Positions 28,277 to 37,274 of a DNA stretch of 64,000 nt are shown here, in pieces. Positions within the stretch are counted from its first letter, which is position 1. The number at the start of each line of letters is the position of its first letter. The notes below the pieces were generated by a model. The model did no database searches and was not told the origin of the DNA. It worked only from the letters and a program-made list of their open reading frames with translations. Position numbers and translations under genes: made by a program. The DNA is from CAZTTG01 sp964615935 (GTDB taxonomy: Bacteria; Planctomycetota; UBA1135; GCA-002686595), in the NCBI GenBank assembly GCA_964615935.1, contig CAZTTG010000007.1, forward strand, positions 1 to 64,000, read 5' to 3'.

Positions 28277-30757
28277 TCACCAGATCCGCCACTCGTGGAT
28301 CCCGCCGGCCCAGCCCTCCTGCGACTGGATCTCCAGGCGGACGCGGCGGGACCGGACCGTCTCGAAGACCACCCGGTTGTGGCGGTCCTTCTCCACGCCG
28401 TAGCTCTCCTCGGTCCAGACCGGCTTCCACTCGTCGCCGACCTGGTAGAGGACCTTCCAGGAGGCCGGCAGCCGGCACTCCCCGCGGCCGGTGTCGTCGA
28501 ACCAGTAGACCTCGCAGGTGGAGACCTCCTGCATCTCGCCGAAGTCGTACTCGATCCACTCGACCGTGCCCTTGTGCGGCCACCAGTGGAAGAAGGGCAC
28601 GTCGTGGTCGATCGAGCTCTTCGGCTCGAGCTGGTCCTGGACCGCGCCGGGGTTCTTGCCGAAGGAGGCGCTCACCGTCGCCTCCGAGGCCAGGGTCGGC
28701 AGGCCGACCGGCGAGACCGCGCCCTCCTCTCGCGCCAGCCACACCTGCATCTCGCCGCGGCCGCGGTGGGCCCAGGCGTAGTAGGGGATGGCGGTGAAGG
28801 GGACGCCCTCCTCGGTGAGCACCTCTCGGTTTTCGTCGAGGCGGTAGGCGGCGGCCTCGCCCTCGATCACCTGCACGCCGCCGAGGAGGTCCTCGTGGAA
28901 GGAGGTCTCGAGCTCGGCGTCGTCCGGAAGGAGCAGGTTGCGGACGTGCTTGCCCTCCACGTCGGGCCATTCGACGCAGTACACGATCGGCCCGCGCTGC
29001 AGGGCGACCCTGCCGCGGTCGGCATCGACCTCCTCGTGGGCCAGGATGCGGCGCACCGGCATGGGGAGGTGCAGGCTCAGACGGTCGCCGGCCTTCCAGA
29101 TGCGGTTGATGCGCACGTAGCCGCCCCCGATGGCGAGCGGCACAGCCTCGCCGTTCAGCTCCAGTGTCGGCTCTTCGGCGTGGGCCTCCGCGAACTGGTA
29201 CAGACCGCTGGCGATGGGCGCATTGCGGGCCCAGCCGGGGATGCGCAGGTTCAGGCCGAAGGAGTACCCCTCCTCAGGCGGTGTGACGAGGATGTCGACC
29301 CGCCCATCCCACGGATAGCGCGTCTCCTGGACGAGCTTCACCGTCCCGGAGGTGAGCTCGATCTCCGCCTCGCTGCCGGCGTAGAGGTTGACGTAGATCT
29401 CATCCCCGAGGACGAGCCACTGCGTGGGGCCATCGCCCCCGTCGGGGTCGCCCGGTGTGGACAGCTCGTACTGCAACACTACATAGGCGTAGCCCGCTAC
29501 CGAGGCGATGAAGCGCGTGACGTTTCCCGTGCAGCAGGCGCAGTGGAACCACGGCGTGCGCTCGTGCTGGCCCACCGACTCCAGCGGATTGGGATAGAAG
29601 AAGCGGTCCCCCTCCAGCGATATCCCCGAGAGCAGCCCGTTGTACAGCGTGCGCTCCAGCACGTCGAAGTACATACCCTCGCCGTGCAGCAGGAACATCT
29701 GGTGGTTCCAGTACGCGTTGCCGATGGCGGCGCAGGTCTCGTTGTACGCGCTCATGTTGGGCAGCTCGTACTCCGGCCCGAAGGCCTCGCCCGAGCCGGT
29801 GGCCCCGATGCCGCCGGTGATGTAGAGATTGCGGCCAGCGACGTTCTCCCAGATGCGGTCCACAGCGCGCAGGTAGCCCTCGTCGCCGAGGAGAGCGGCC
29901 ACCTCGGCCATGCCGGCGTACATGTAGGAGGCCCGCACCGCGTGGCCCACGGCCTCGGCCTGCTCCACCACCGGCATGTGGTCCTGGTTGTAGGGCCCGC
30001 CCAGCGTCCGCCCGTCCAGCGCCTTCCCGCGCACGTCGAGCAGGAAGCGGGCCAACTCCAGCCAGCGCTGCTCGCCGGTGACGCGGAAGAGCTTCACCAG
30101 GCCCATCTCGATGACCTGGTGGCCGGGCGGCGCGCGAAGGCCCTCCTCGTGGAAGTCGCGCTCGACAAGCTCGGCGAAGCGCAGGGCCACTTCCAGGAGC
30201 GAGCGTTTGCCCGTGGCCTGGTAGTGCGCTGCGGCCGCCTCGAAGAGGTGGCCGGCGTTGTAGAGCTCGTGGCTGCGCGTGACGTTGACCCAGCGCTCGT
30301 CGCCGAACCAGTTGCGCAGGCGCTCGCAGCCGTTGGTGCGGGCCGTGTAGAGATACCCGTCCTCCTCCTGGGCCGCGGCGATCAGGGCGATGAGCTCGTC
30401 GAGGTAGCTCTCCAGCTCCGGATCGGGATCGAGCATCAGCGCGTAGGAGGCGCCCTCGATGGTCTTGTAGACGTCGGTGTCGTCGAAGGGGTAGCCTCCG
30501 CGGTGCTCGCCCTGCTTGGATCCGGCGGCGATGGCGAAGTTGTCCATCCGCCCCTCCTCCTCGCAGCGCCGGAAGACGTGGGGGATGGTGACCTTGCGGT
30601 TGGTCTCCAGGCGCGGAGCCCAGAAGGCGTCGGTGAAGCGGACGTCGGTGAAGGGCACCGGCTCGATCGAGTATTCGACCTCGCCTTCCGGGGTGTTGAT
30701 GCAGCTCGCGAGCATCGGGACGAGCAGGCTGAGGGCCAGGTGGCTTGAGCGGTTCAT
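28277..30757 (-). CDS. GH127 beta-L-arabinofuranosidase, lipoprotein
   Basis: An 826-residue member of GH127 (DUF1680), the family of Bifidobacterium HypBA1, which removes beta-linked L-arabinofuranose from hydroxyproline-linked arabino-oligosaccharides. A lipoprotein signal (LALSLLVPMLASC, Cys19) predicts membrane anchoring. Catalytic features line up with HypBA1: acid/base Glu324 in GSGEAFG, zinc ligands Glu340 and Cys342 in YNETC, and Cys408/Cys409 in FHCACC, with Cys408 the likely nucleophile. The C-terminal 150 residues (YDFGEMQEVSTCEVYWFDDTG ... GGIHEWRIW) form a discoidin-like domain shared with the fusion paralogue. A strong GAGGAGGA lies 8 nt before the ATG. It is about 34 bp after the isomerase gene and 43 bp before the fusion gene, in one operon. 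Confidence 0.9.
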   Translation of the reverse strand: MNRSSHLALSLLVPMLASCINTPEGEVEYSIEPVPFTDVRFTDAFWAPRLETNRKVTIPHVFRRCEEEGRMDNFAIAAGSKQGEHRGGYPFDDTDVYKTIEGASYALMLDPDPELESYLDELIALIAAAQEEDGYLYTARTNGCERLRNWFGDERWVNVTRSHELYNAGHLFEAAAAHYQATGKRSLLEVALRFAELVERDFHEEGLRAPPGHQVIEMGLVKLFRVTGEQRWLELARFLLDVRGKALDGRTLGGPYNQDHMPVVEQAEAVGHAVRASYMYAGMAEVAALLGDEGYLRAVDRIWENVAGRNLYITGGIGATGSGEAFGPEYELPNMSAYNETCAAIGNAYWNHQMFLLHGEGMYFDVLERTLYNGLLSGISLEGDRFFYPNPLESVGQHERTPWFHCACCTGNVTRFIASVAGYAYVVLQYELSTPGDPDGGDGPTQWLVLGDEIYVNLYAGSEAEIELTSGTVKLVQETRYPWDGRVDILVTPPEEGYSFGLNLRIPGWARNAPIASGLYQFAEAHAEEPTLELNGEAVPLAIGGGYVRINRIWKAGDRLSLHLPMPVRRILAHEEVDADRGRVALQRGPIVYCVEWPDVEGKHVRNLLLPDDAELETSFHEDLLGGVQVIEGEAAAYRLDENREVLTEEGVPFTAIPYYAWAHRGRGEMQVWLAREEGAVSPVGLPTLASEATVSASFGKNPGAVQDQLEPKSSIDHDVPFFHWWPHKGTVEWIEYDFGEMQEVSTCEVYWFDDTGRGECRLPASWKVLYQVGDEWKPVWTEESYGVEKDRHNRVVFETVRSRRVRLEIQSQEGWAGGIHEWRIW

Positions 30758-30791
30758 CGATCCGTCCTCCTCGCCCCGGGGGCGAAGGCGA

Positions 30792-32270
30792 TCAGAAGGG
30801 ATTCTCGGTGGGGTAGGGCAGCCCCGCCGGCCGAGGCCAGGAGACGTCCTCCACGCCCAGCATCCGCATTGCGTCGAAGAGCGCCCGCCCCGAGTGCTCG
30901 AAGGTCACCGCGGTGTGGTGCGGGAAGCGCTTCTCCAGGAGCGCGTGGCGGTAGAAGCGCGCCATCTGCGAGATGGCGAAGATCCCGATGCCGCCGAAGG
31001 AGCGGGTGGGCATGTCCAGGACCTCGCCCTCGGCCACGTAGGCCTTCAGGTGGGCGTCGCCGGTGGACTGCAGGCGGTACACCGTCACCGGACCGGGTCG
31101 GATGCGCCCCTCCAGCGTGCCGCGGGTGATGTCCGGCTCTTGGTCGGGCTCCATCAGCCGGTGCATGATGAGCTGGTACTTCATCTGCCCGTCGACTAGG
31201 CAAGCCCCGGGCGTGTTCCCGCAGTGGAAGCCCATGAAGAGGTCGCCGAGCCCGTAGCCGCCGGGCAGTCCCCCCGACTCCTCCACCAGGTCCGCCGGCA
31301 CGGTGTTGTTGAGGTCCAGAATGGTCACCGGCTTACAGGTAACGCAGGAGCCCATGTACTCGCTCAGCGCGCCGTAGATGTCCACCTCGCAGGCCACCGG
31401 GATGCCGCGGGCGGCCAGCCGCGAGTTGACGAAGCAGGGAACCGCGCCGAAGTACTTCTCGTAGGTCGGCCAGCACTTGTTGGCGAAGACGGCGAAGCGG
31501 GACGCGCCGAGGTTCTCCTCGCGGAATGTGGTGAGCGTCACCTCCAGGCGCGCCAGGTACTCGAGCAGGTCGGGGTAGGTGTTGCCGGGGCCCAGCTCCT
31601 CGGCCATCTCGGCCGCCACCGCGGGCACGTCGGCGTGCCCCTCGGTCGCCTTGAAGGCGTCGTAGAGGTCCAGCTCGGAGTTCTCCATGACCTCCACGCC
31701 GAGGTCGTAGAGCGGCTTGATGGGCGCGTTGCAGGCCACGAAGTCGTGGGGCCTCGGCCCGAAGGTGATGATCTTGAGGTGGCGCAGACCGACCACCGCG
31801 CGCGCGACCGGCAGGAACTCTCCGATGCGGCAGGCCAGCTCCTGCGCGCCGGCCACCGGTCGCTCGGAGAGGTGCACGCGCAGCCCGCGCATCCCGACGT
31901 TGTAGCAGGCGCTCAACAGCCCGCAGTAGGCGTCGCCACGGCCTCCCATCAGGCTCGAGCCGGACTCCTCGGCAGCGGCGCAGAGCATGACCGGCCCGTC
32001 GAAGCGTTGAGCCAGCATGGAGGTCGGCCCCTCGGGTCCGAAATTGCCGAGGAACAGCACCAGGGCGTCGGCGCCCGCGCGCCGCGCCTCCTCCAGCGCG
32101 GCGAGCGCGTCCTTCTCGCTCTCCACGACCGTCTCGAGCTCGGCGAGCGGCAGATCGCGGTCCCGACAGGCCTGGGCGAGTCGCTGGCGCCGCTCGCGCG
32201 AGAGCTCGACCGGGAAGCAGTCGCGGCTGACCGCGACCAGGCCGATCTTCACCTCGGGGACGTTGTTCAT
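30792..32270 (-). CDS. FucI-type sugar isomerase, probable L-arabinose isomerase
   Basis: A 492-residue member of the L-fucose/L-arabinose isomerase superfamily, of the FucI-like branch rather than the classical AraA branch. The likely metal ligands are Glu295 (ACEVDIYG), Asp319 (TILDLNN) and His349 (GFHCGN), the same Glu-Asp-His order as in FucI. The N-terminal substrate domain has LFLGNFGPEG and AAAEESGSSLMGGRGDAYCG. It lies between araD and two GH127 genes and overlaps araD by ATGA. In an operon with ribulokinase and ribulose-5-phosphate epimerase, the missing step is L-arabinose to L-ribulose, so that activity is inferred here. Fucose or another aldose cannot be excluded from sequence. 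Confidence 0.8.
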   Translation of the reverse strand: MNNVPEVKIGLVAVSRDCFPVELSRERRQRLAQACRDRDLPLAELETVVESEKDALAALEEARRAGADALVLFLGNFGPEGPTSMLAQRFDGPVMLCAAAEESGSSLMGGRGDAYCGLLSACYNVGMRGLRVHLSERPVAGAQELACRIGEFLPVARAVVGLRHLKIITFGPRPHDFVACNAPIKPLYDLGVEVMENSELDLYDAFKATEGHADVPAVAAEMAEELGPGNTYPDLLEYLARLEVTLTTFREENLGASRFAVFANKCWPTYEKYFGAVPCFVNSRLAARGIPVACEVDIYGALSEYMGSCVTCKPVTILDLNNTVPADLVEESGGLPGGYGLGDLFMGFHCGNTPGACLVDGQMKYQLIMHRLMEPDQEPDITRGTLEGRIRPGPVTVYRLQSTGDAHLKAYVAEGEVLDMPTRSFGGIGIFAISQMARFYRHALLEKRFPHHTAVTFEHSGRALFDAMRMLGVEDVSWPRPAGLPYPTENPF

Positions 32271-32980
32271 GATCGACCCTCTCCCTGCCCGTAGTAGGCC
32301 TCGCCGCCGTGCTTGCGGCGGAAGTGCTTCTCGGAGAGCCACGGCTCGAGGGGCTGGATCCCGCCGTCGATGGCGAGCGTCAGCCAGGCGATCCGGGCCA
32401 GCTCCTCCAGCATGACGCAGTGCTCGACCGCCTTCTCCGCGCTCGGACCCCAGGCGAAGGGACCGTGACGCACGGCCAGGACCATGGGCGTCTGCAGCGG
32501 ATCGAGCTCGCGGAAGCGCTCGACGATCAGCTCCCCGGTGGTGAGCTCGTAGTCCCCGGCCGCCTCCTCCGCGCTCATGAGGCGCGTGCAGGGGATCTCG
32601 CCCGGCGCCAGGTCGGCGTGGGTGGTGCCCAGGATGGGGATCGGCCGGCAGGCCTGGGCCCAGGCTGTGGCATGGGTGGAGTGGGTGTGCGCGATGCCGC
32701 CGATCCCGGCGAATTCCCGGTACAGAACCGCATGCGTGGGCGTGTCCGAGGAGGGGCGCCGGCGACCGTCCACCACCGCGCCCTCGAGGTCGACGACCAC
32801 CATGTCCTCGACCTTCAGGTCCGAGAAGACAACGCCCGAGGGCTTGATAGCGAAGACGCCTCGCTCGCGGTCGACCGCGCTGGCGTTCCCGAAGGTGTAG
32901 AGGACCACCCCCCGCTCGGGCAGCTCCAGGTTGCAGCGCCAGGCCGCCTCGCGGAGCTCCTCGAAGCGCTCGGCGCTCAT
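32267..32980 (-). CDS. araD: L-ribulose-5-phosphate 4-epimerase
   Basis: A 237-residue class II aldolase-fold epimerase that interconverts L-ribulose 5-phosphate and D-xylulose 5-phosphate. Seen: substrate-phosphate loop GNASAVDRERGVFAIKPSG at residues 31-49, the zinc-binding HTHSTHATAW with His98 and His100, and a third His in AVRHGPFAWG near residue 175. The length and the spacing match AraD rather than fuculose aldolase, and the C-terminal HFRRKHGGEAYYGQG tail is typical of AraD. ATG 32980 overlaps the araB stop (ATGA), and its own TGA overlaps the isomerase ATG. All three catabolic genes are thus coupled. Confidence 0.92.
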   Translation of the reverse strand: MSAERFEELREAAWRCNLELPERGVVLYTFGNASAVDRERGVFAIKPSGVVFSDLKVEDMVVVDLEGAVVDGRRRPSSDTPTHAVLYREFAGIGGIAHTHSTHATAWAQACRPIPILGTTHADLAPGEIPCTRLMSAEEAAGDYELTTGELIVERFRELDPLQTPMVLAVRHGPFAWGPSAEKAVEHCVMLEELARIAWLTLAIDGGIQPLEPWLSEKHFRRKHGGEAYYGQGEGRS

Positions 32981-34644
32981 CGCTCCCGCACCGTGAAGCG
33001 CCCGTCGACGAAGCCGCCGAGCTCAAGGTAGCGCCGGTAGAGCGCTTCGTATCGAGCGGCCGCCTCGGGATCGGGCCGGTACTCCGTCTCGAAGCCGCTT
33101 CCCATGGCGTCCCGACTCTTCTCGATGGTGGGGTGGATGCCCGCCGCGGTCGCCGCCGCCATGGCGCTGCCCAGGGCGCAGGCCTGCTCGGAGCGAGCCA
33201 CCGCGATGGGCATGTTCAGCACGTCGGCGACGATCTGCATCACGAGCGGCGACTTCCTGGGGATGCCGCCCAGCGCGATCACCCCCTCGATCGGGACGCC
33301 CTCCTCGCGGAAGCGCTCGACCAGCGCGCGCGAGCCGTAGGCGGTGGCCTCCACCAGGGCGCGGAAGACGCGCGGGGCGTCGGAGCCCAGGCTCAGGCCG
33401 CCGATCGCTCCCTTCAGCGCCTGGTCCGCGTCCGGCGTGCGCCGGCCGTTCAGCCAGTCGAGCGCCACGATCCCGTCGGGGTCGATCGGGAGCCTTGCCG
33501 CCGCCTCGGAGAGGGCCGGGAGGATGCGATCGACCGCCTGGCCCCGCTCCGCCTCCGAGAGGCCCTCGAGGCATCGCTCCAGCGGCCAGGCCAGGAGGTC
33601 GCGGAACCACGCGTACACGTCGCCGAAGGCCGATTGCCCCGCCTCCATGCCCACCATGCCGGGCACGATCGATCCGTCCACCTGCCCGCAGATCCCGCGG
33701 ATCTGCCGGTCGCCGATCTCCTCGGTGGGGGCGATCAGCATGTCGCAGGTGGAGGTCCCCATGACCCGGCTCAGCACGTAGGGCCGGATCTCGCCGCCCA
33801 GCGCGCCGAGGTGCGCGTCGAAGGCGCCTGCGCCCACGACCACCTCGGTGCTCAGTCCGAGGCGTGCGGCCCACTCGCCCGTGAGCGTGCCGGCGGGCAC
33901 GTCCACGGTCCAGGTCTCGCGGTACAGCCGCTCGCGCAGGCCGGCTAGCAGCGGGTCCACCGCGCTCAGGAACTCGTCGGAGGGCAGGCCGCCGAAAGAG
34001 GCGTGCCACATCGCCTTGTGGCCCGCCGCGCAGCGGCTGCGCTTGAGGGCGAGCGGGTCGGTGCTCCCGGTCAGGAGCGCCGGCATCCAGTCGCAGTGCT
34101 CGACCCAGGAGAAGGCCGCCTCCCGCACGGCGGGGTCGGCGCGCAGCACGTGCAGGATCTTGGACCAGAACCACTCCGAGGAGTACACCCCGCCGGAGTA
34201 GCGCGTGAAGTCCTCCCCGCCCCAGCGGCGCGCCGCGCGGTTGATCTCCTCGGCCTCGCCCACCGCGGTGTGGTCCTTCCACAGGACGAACATCGCGTCG
34301 GGGTTCTCCTCGAAGCCGTCGCTCAGGGCCAGCGGAGCGCCCCGGCGGTCCACCGGCGCCGGCGTCGAGCCGGTGGTGTCGATGGAGATGCCCCGGATGC
34401 GCTCCGCCGTTCCTGCCGGCGCGGCGGCGACCGCCTCCTTCACCGTGGCCTCGAGCGCCTCGAGGTAGTCGAGGGGGTGCTGGCGGAAGCGGTTGGCGGC
34501 GGCGTCGCAGTATCGCCCCTCCTTCCACCGGGGGTACTCGCGCACGGCGGTGGAGATCTCGCCTCCGTCGGCCGCGTCGAAGACGACGGTGCGCACCGAA
34601 TCGGTCCCGAAGTCGATGCCGATGACCAGTCCATTCGCGCTCAC
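32977..34644 (-). CDS. araB: Ribulokinase
   Basis: A 555-residue FGGY-family kinase that phosphorylates L-ribulose. The N-terminal ATPase motif is GLVIGIDFGTDSVRTVVFDAADG. The ribulokinase-specific stretch is GISIDTTGSTPAPVDRRGAPLAL, and WKDHTAVGEAEEIN, YSSEWFWSKILH and VIALGGIPRKSPLVMQIVADVLNMPI agree with AraB. The GTG at 34644 is chosen for a GGAGGAGGT ribosome-binding site directly upstream. It is the first gene of a six-gene minus-strand operon (kinase, epimerase, isomerase, two GH127, GH51). Its upstream region is shared with a divergent HAD gene and probably holds the operon promoter and operator. Confidence 0.93.
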   Translation of the reverse strand: MSANGLVIGIDFGTDSVRTVVFDAADGGEISTAVREYPRWKEGRYCDAAANRFRQHPLDYLEALEATVKEAVAAAPAGTAERIRGISIDTTGSTPAPVDRRGAPLALSDGFEENPDAMFVLWKDHTAVGEAEEINRAARRWGGEDFTRYSGGVYSSEWFWSKILHVLRADPAVREAAFSWVEHCDWMPALLTGSTDPLALKRSRCAAGHKAMWHASFGGLPSDEFLSAVDPLLAGLRERLYRETWTVDVPAGTLTGEWAARLGLSTEVVVGAGAFDAHLGALGGEIRPYVLSRVMGTSTCDMLIAPTEEIGDRQIRGICGQVDGSIVPGMVGMEAGQSAFGDVYAWFRDLLAWPLERCLEGLSEAERGQAVDRILPALSEAAARLPIDPDGIVALDWLNGRRTPDADQALKGAIGGLSLGSDAPRVFRALVEATAYGSRALVERFREEGVPIEGVIALGGIPRKSPLVMQIVADVLNMPIAVARSEQACALGSAMAAATAAGIHPTIEKSRDAMGSGFETEYRPDPEAAARYEALYRRYLELGGFVDGRFTVRER

Positions 34645-34782
34645 GGCACCTCCTCCGCCTTCTCGGCGATGGTCCGGATCGCTACCATTGAGGACGCCCT
34701 CGTGTACGCGAACGAGAATAGCGAGAGTCAGCCTGCCGAGAAAGCTGAAACCCCGCTGCAGGGGGGCGAGGAGGCGACGGCC
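34645..34782. promoter_or_regulatory. Divergent control region of the arabinose operon and HAD gene
   Basis: A 138-bp gap between divergent starts. It contains an imperfect palindrome at 34700-34715 (TCGT ... ACGA around GTACGCGA) that loosely recalls GTAC-centred AraR-type operators, and a TACCAT box at 34683-34688 that could be a -10 for the rightward gene. No regulator gene lies beside the operon. Both sites are judged by eye. Confidence 0.3.
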
Positions 34783-35451
34783 ATGAGCTTCGGCGTGATC
34801 TTCGACATGGACGGGGTGATGGTCCTGACCGAGGAGGCCCACTGGCAGAGCTGGCAGCGGGTCGCCGCCGACCGCGGCGACGAGCTGAGCTACGAGTCCT
34901 TCGCGTCCAGCTTCGGCCAGGTCAACGCGGACTGCATCCCGCTCATGTTCGGCTCCGGTTTGAGCGCCGAGGAGATCGTCCGCATCGGCGACGACAAGGA
35001 GCGCGCCTTCCGCGAGATCATCGCCGAGGACCTGCCGCTGGCCCCCGGGCTGATCGAGCTGCTCGCGGATCTGCGGGCGGCCGGGGCGCTGCTGGCGGTG
35101 GGCTCCTCCGCGCCTCCCGAGAACGTGGACCTGGTTCTCGACGCGGGCGGCCTGCGCGAGCACTTCGCCGCCGCGGTCGATGCGACGCAGGTCAGCCGGG
35201 GCAAGCCCGCCCCGGACGTCTTCCTGCGAGCCGCCGAGCTCCTGGGGATCGCCCCCGAGCTCTGCGCCGTCATCGAGGACGCGCCCTCGGGCATCGCCGC
35301 CGCCCGCGCCGCGGGCATGAAGGCGGTCGGCGTGGAGACGACCCACGCCGCGGAGGCCCTACAGGAGGCCGGCGCCGACGCCGTGGTCGCCGACGTCGCG
35401 AGCCTGGGGGCGGCTCTCCTGCTGGAGCTCCTGGAGAAGCCCGTGACCTGA
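34783..35451 (+). CDS. HAD-IA hydrolase, beta-phosphoglucomutase-like
   Basis: A 222-residue HAD hydrolase. Motif I is FDMDGVMVLTEEAHW, with Asp at 8 and 10; motif II is VGSSAPPENV; motif III is the Lys in GKPAPDVFLRAAELL; and motif IV is CAVIEDAPSGIAAARAAGM. This set, with EDAPSGI rather than GDxxxD, is typical of the beta-phosphoglucomutase/sugar-phosphatase branch. GAGGAGG about 10 nt upstream fixes the start. It is divergent from the arabinose operon, so it may act on a pentose phosphate, but this is only context. The gene ends 18 bp from the convergent URO-D-like gene. Confidence 0.82.
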   Translation: MSFGVIFDMDGVMVLTEEAHWQSWQRVAADRGDELSYESFASSFGQVNADCIPLMFGSGLSAEEIVRIGDDKERAFREIIAEDLPLAPGLIELLADLRAAGALLAVGSSAPPENVDLVLDAGGLREHFAAAVDATQVSRGKPAPDVFLRAAELLGIAPELCAVIEDAPSGIAAARAAGMKAVGVETTHAAEALQEAGADAVVADVASLGAALLLELLEKPVT

Positions 35452-35469
35452 GGCCGGCGGCGAGCCCGC

Positions 35470-36582
35470 TCAGCCCTCGAAGATTTCCTGCGCGCGGCGC
35501 TGCATCCAGGCGAACCGCTCGTAGCCCACGTCGGGCGGCACGGAGTGGTCCGAGTGCAGTATGTATCCCCCTTCCCGGGCCAGGGGGATCTTGCGGGCGA
35601 GCTCGGCCTCCAGGGCATCGCGGGGCCCGGCCATGGCCCGGGCGTCGATGTTGCCGTAGAAGGCCAGGCGGGGGCCGAGCCGCCGACGCAGCTCCACGGC
35701 GTCCATGCTGGCCTTGACCTCGAGGGGGTTGAGGACCTGAACCCCCACATCGAGGAAGCGCTCCAGATAGGCCTCGATCCGGCCGTCGGAGTGCACCCAG
35801 AAGTCGATCCCCAGCTCGCGGAGGGCGGAGCCGAGGCGCCCGAAGGAGGGGCCGAAGACCGCGTCCCAGGTGCGCGGCGAGAAGAGCGGACCCGCGGTGC
35901 TGCCGAGGTCCTCCGCCAGCAGCAGGCCGTCGGGCCTCGCGCCGAGCGCCGCGCAGCGCCGGACGATCTCGACCACCAGGTCGACGTGCGCCGAGGCCAT
36001 CTCCTGCACCCACTCCGGATCGAGGATGAGGTCCACCAGAAGCGCCTCCATTCCCCGCATGCGCCACAGGGCCTCCCACGGCCCGTAGACCATGGCGAGC
36101 ACGTAGCGGCCCGTCGCGGCCAGACGCCGATGCTTCGCGACCGCCTCCTCCCAGGTGGGGTAGGGATCGAAGTGGGCGAAGTAGGAGGCGTCGTCCCACC
36201 GCGCCGGCCCGGCCGGGTCGAGGGCGAGCCGCGGCCGGAAGACCCGCTCCCACGCCTTCCGGTCCTCCAGCGGGTGGGCGCGAAAGTCGACCGTCCCCTC
36301 CGCGCACTCGATCTTGCGCATCTCGTAGCCGTAGCGATCCCGGAAGGTGATGAAGCCGCCCGCCCGCACGAGCACCCGCATCTCGAAGCGCGGCGAGGCG
36401 TCGATGTAGGCCATCTCGATGTCGAAGCCGAAGTGATCCGCGACCGGGGCATCCTCGGGCATCCCCTCGCGCCGCCAGCGCTCCACCGTCTGGGTCCAGG
36501 GCGAATCATTGCGCGGCAGCCGATCCGGCGGCTCGAAGCCCAGGGCGGCCCGGACGCGCTCGCGGGAGCCCATCGAGTTCAC
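35470..36582 (-). CDS. Uroporphyrinogen-decarboxylase-superfamily protein
   Basis: A 370-residue protein of the URO-D/MtaA superfamily. The start NSMGSRERVRAALGFEPPDRLPR is the characteristic entry of this group; WVHSDGRIEAYLERFLDVGVQVLNPLEV and RLAFYGNIDARAM are the conserved TIM-barrel strands. These planctomycete paralogues differ from true HemE and are often placed near sugar or methyl-transfer genes, but their activity is mostly unknown. The GTG at 36582 was chosen over ATG 36573 because GGAGG lies 6 nt before it. It sits alone between the arabinose and sialate loci, convergent with the HAD gene. Confidence 0.8.
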   Translation of the reverse strand: MNSMGSRERVRAALGFEPPDRLPRNDSPWTQTVERWRREGMPEDAPVADHFGFDIEMAYIDASPRFEMRVLVRAGGFITFRDRYGYEMRKIECAEGTVDFRAHPLEDRKAWERVFRPRLALDPAGPARWDDASYFAHFDPYPTWEEAVAKHRRLAATGRYVLAMVYGPWEALWRMRGMEALLVDLILDPEWVQEMASAHVDLVVEIVRRCAALGARPDGLLLAEDLGSTAGPLFSPRTWDAVFGPSFGRLGSALRELGIDFWVHSDGRIEAYLERFLDVGVQVLNPLEVKASMDAVELRRRLGPRLAFYGNIDARAMAGPRDALEAELARKIPLAREGGYILHSDHSVPPDVGYERFAWMQRRAQEIFEG

Positions 36583-36785
36583 CTTTCACCTCCCCAACCC
36601 TCTCCCGTGGCCAGGACCCGCCGGGGGATGTCCGCGACCCTTCGGCCAGCCGGATGGAAGAGGAGCGCCGGATCGATCGGCACCGGAGTGGGGAGGTTCT
36701 CTTCGAGAGCCCGAGTCATGAGGCGGGCGAAGGCTCTCCTCGGAGGATACGGCGCAATGTAGTGCAATGGACCTCGCGGCAGGTC

Positions 36786-37214
36786 ATGATCCCCCGCCGC
36801 GCCTCGCTCGCGAGCTCCCCCGGCCAGATGGCTCCCCCGCTCAGTCTCCTTCTCCTCGGGGCTCTCGCCCTCCAGGGTGCCGGTCCGCCGCATCCGGTGC
36901 GGGCCCCGCTGCGGATCGTCGCCTTCGGGGATTCGACCACCGCGCCGCGCAGCACCGTGGAGAGCGTGTACGCGGACCGCCTTCCGACCCTTCTCGCGGA
37001 GTCCGGCATCGAGGCCGAGGTGGTGAACGCCGGCCGGGGCGGCTCGCATACCGGGCATCTCGCCGACCATGCGCGTTTCCGCATTCCCCACGCCCTCGAC
37101 CGGCTGGGCGTTGACGTGCGCGCCGCGCGCCCCGACCTCGTCGTGGTGCAGTTCGGGATCAACGACTCGTGGGTGGACGGAGGCGGGCAGGAGGGCGACT
37201 CGAGAATCCCGTGA
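36786..37214 (+). CDS. SGNH-hydrolase part of an esterase-sialidase protein, ended by an in-frame TGA
   Basis: This is the N-terminal part of a longer reading frame. A signal peptide (PPLSLLLLGALALQG; ATG 36828 is an alternative start) is followed by SGNH block I, IVAFGDST, with the nucleophile Ser50. Block II is VVNAGRGGSHTG and block III is VVQFGINDSW. A TGA at 37212-37214 ends it after GDSRIP. The same frame continues at once as ADFARNLEDIIATLQG and reaches block V, DGMHPNDAGH, with the catalytic Asp and His. The truncated product would lack the Asp-His pair and should be inactive as an esterase. Related SGNH proteins include rhamnogalacturonan and sialate O-acetylesterases. Confidence 0.6.
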   Translation: MIPRRASLASSPGQMAPPLSLLLLGALALQGAGPPHPVRAPLRIVAFGDSTTAPRSTVESVYADRLPTLLAESGIEAEVVNAGRGGSHTGHLADHARFRIPHALDRLGVDVRAARPDLVVVQFGINDSWVDGGGQEGDSRIP

Positions 37215-37274
37215 GCTGACTTCGCCCGCAATCTGGAGGACATCATCGCCACTCTCCAGGGGGACGGAGCCGCG

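Noticed and set aside
28233..28277. The two GH127 genes as an assembly duplication
   Set aside because: They differ at most positions, one has a lipobox and the other a plain signal, and one carries the M64 extension. They are old paralogues.
24394..28797. A plus-strand open frame of more than 1400 codons opposite the GH127-M64 gene
   Set aside because: It has no recognisable domain, is rich in Arg, Gly, Val and His from antisense GC-rich codons, and lies wholly over two well-defined enzymes on the other strand.
37212..37214. TGA read as selenocysteine
   Set aside because: The position is in a loop of an SGNH hydrolase with no Cys/Sec in relatives, and no SECIS-like hairpin was seen just downstream.
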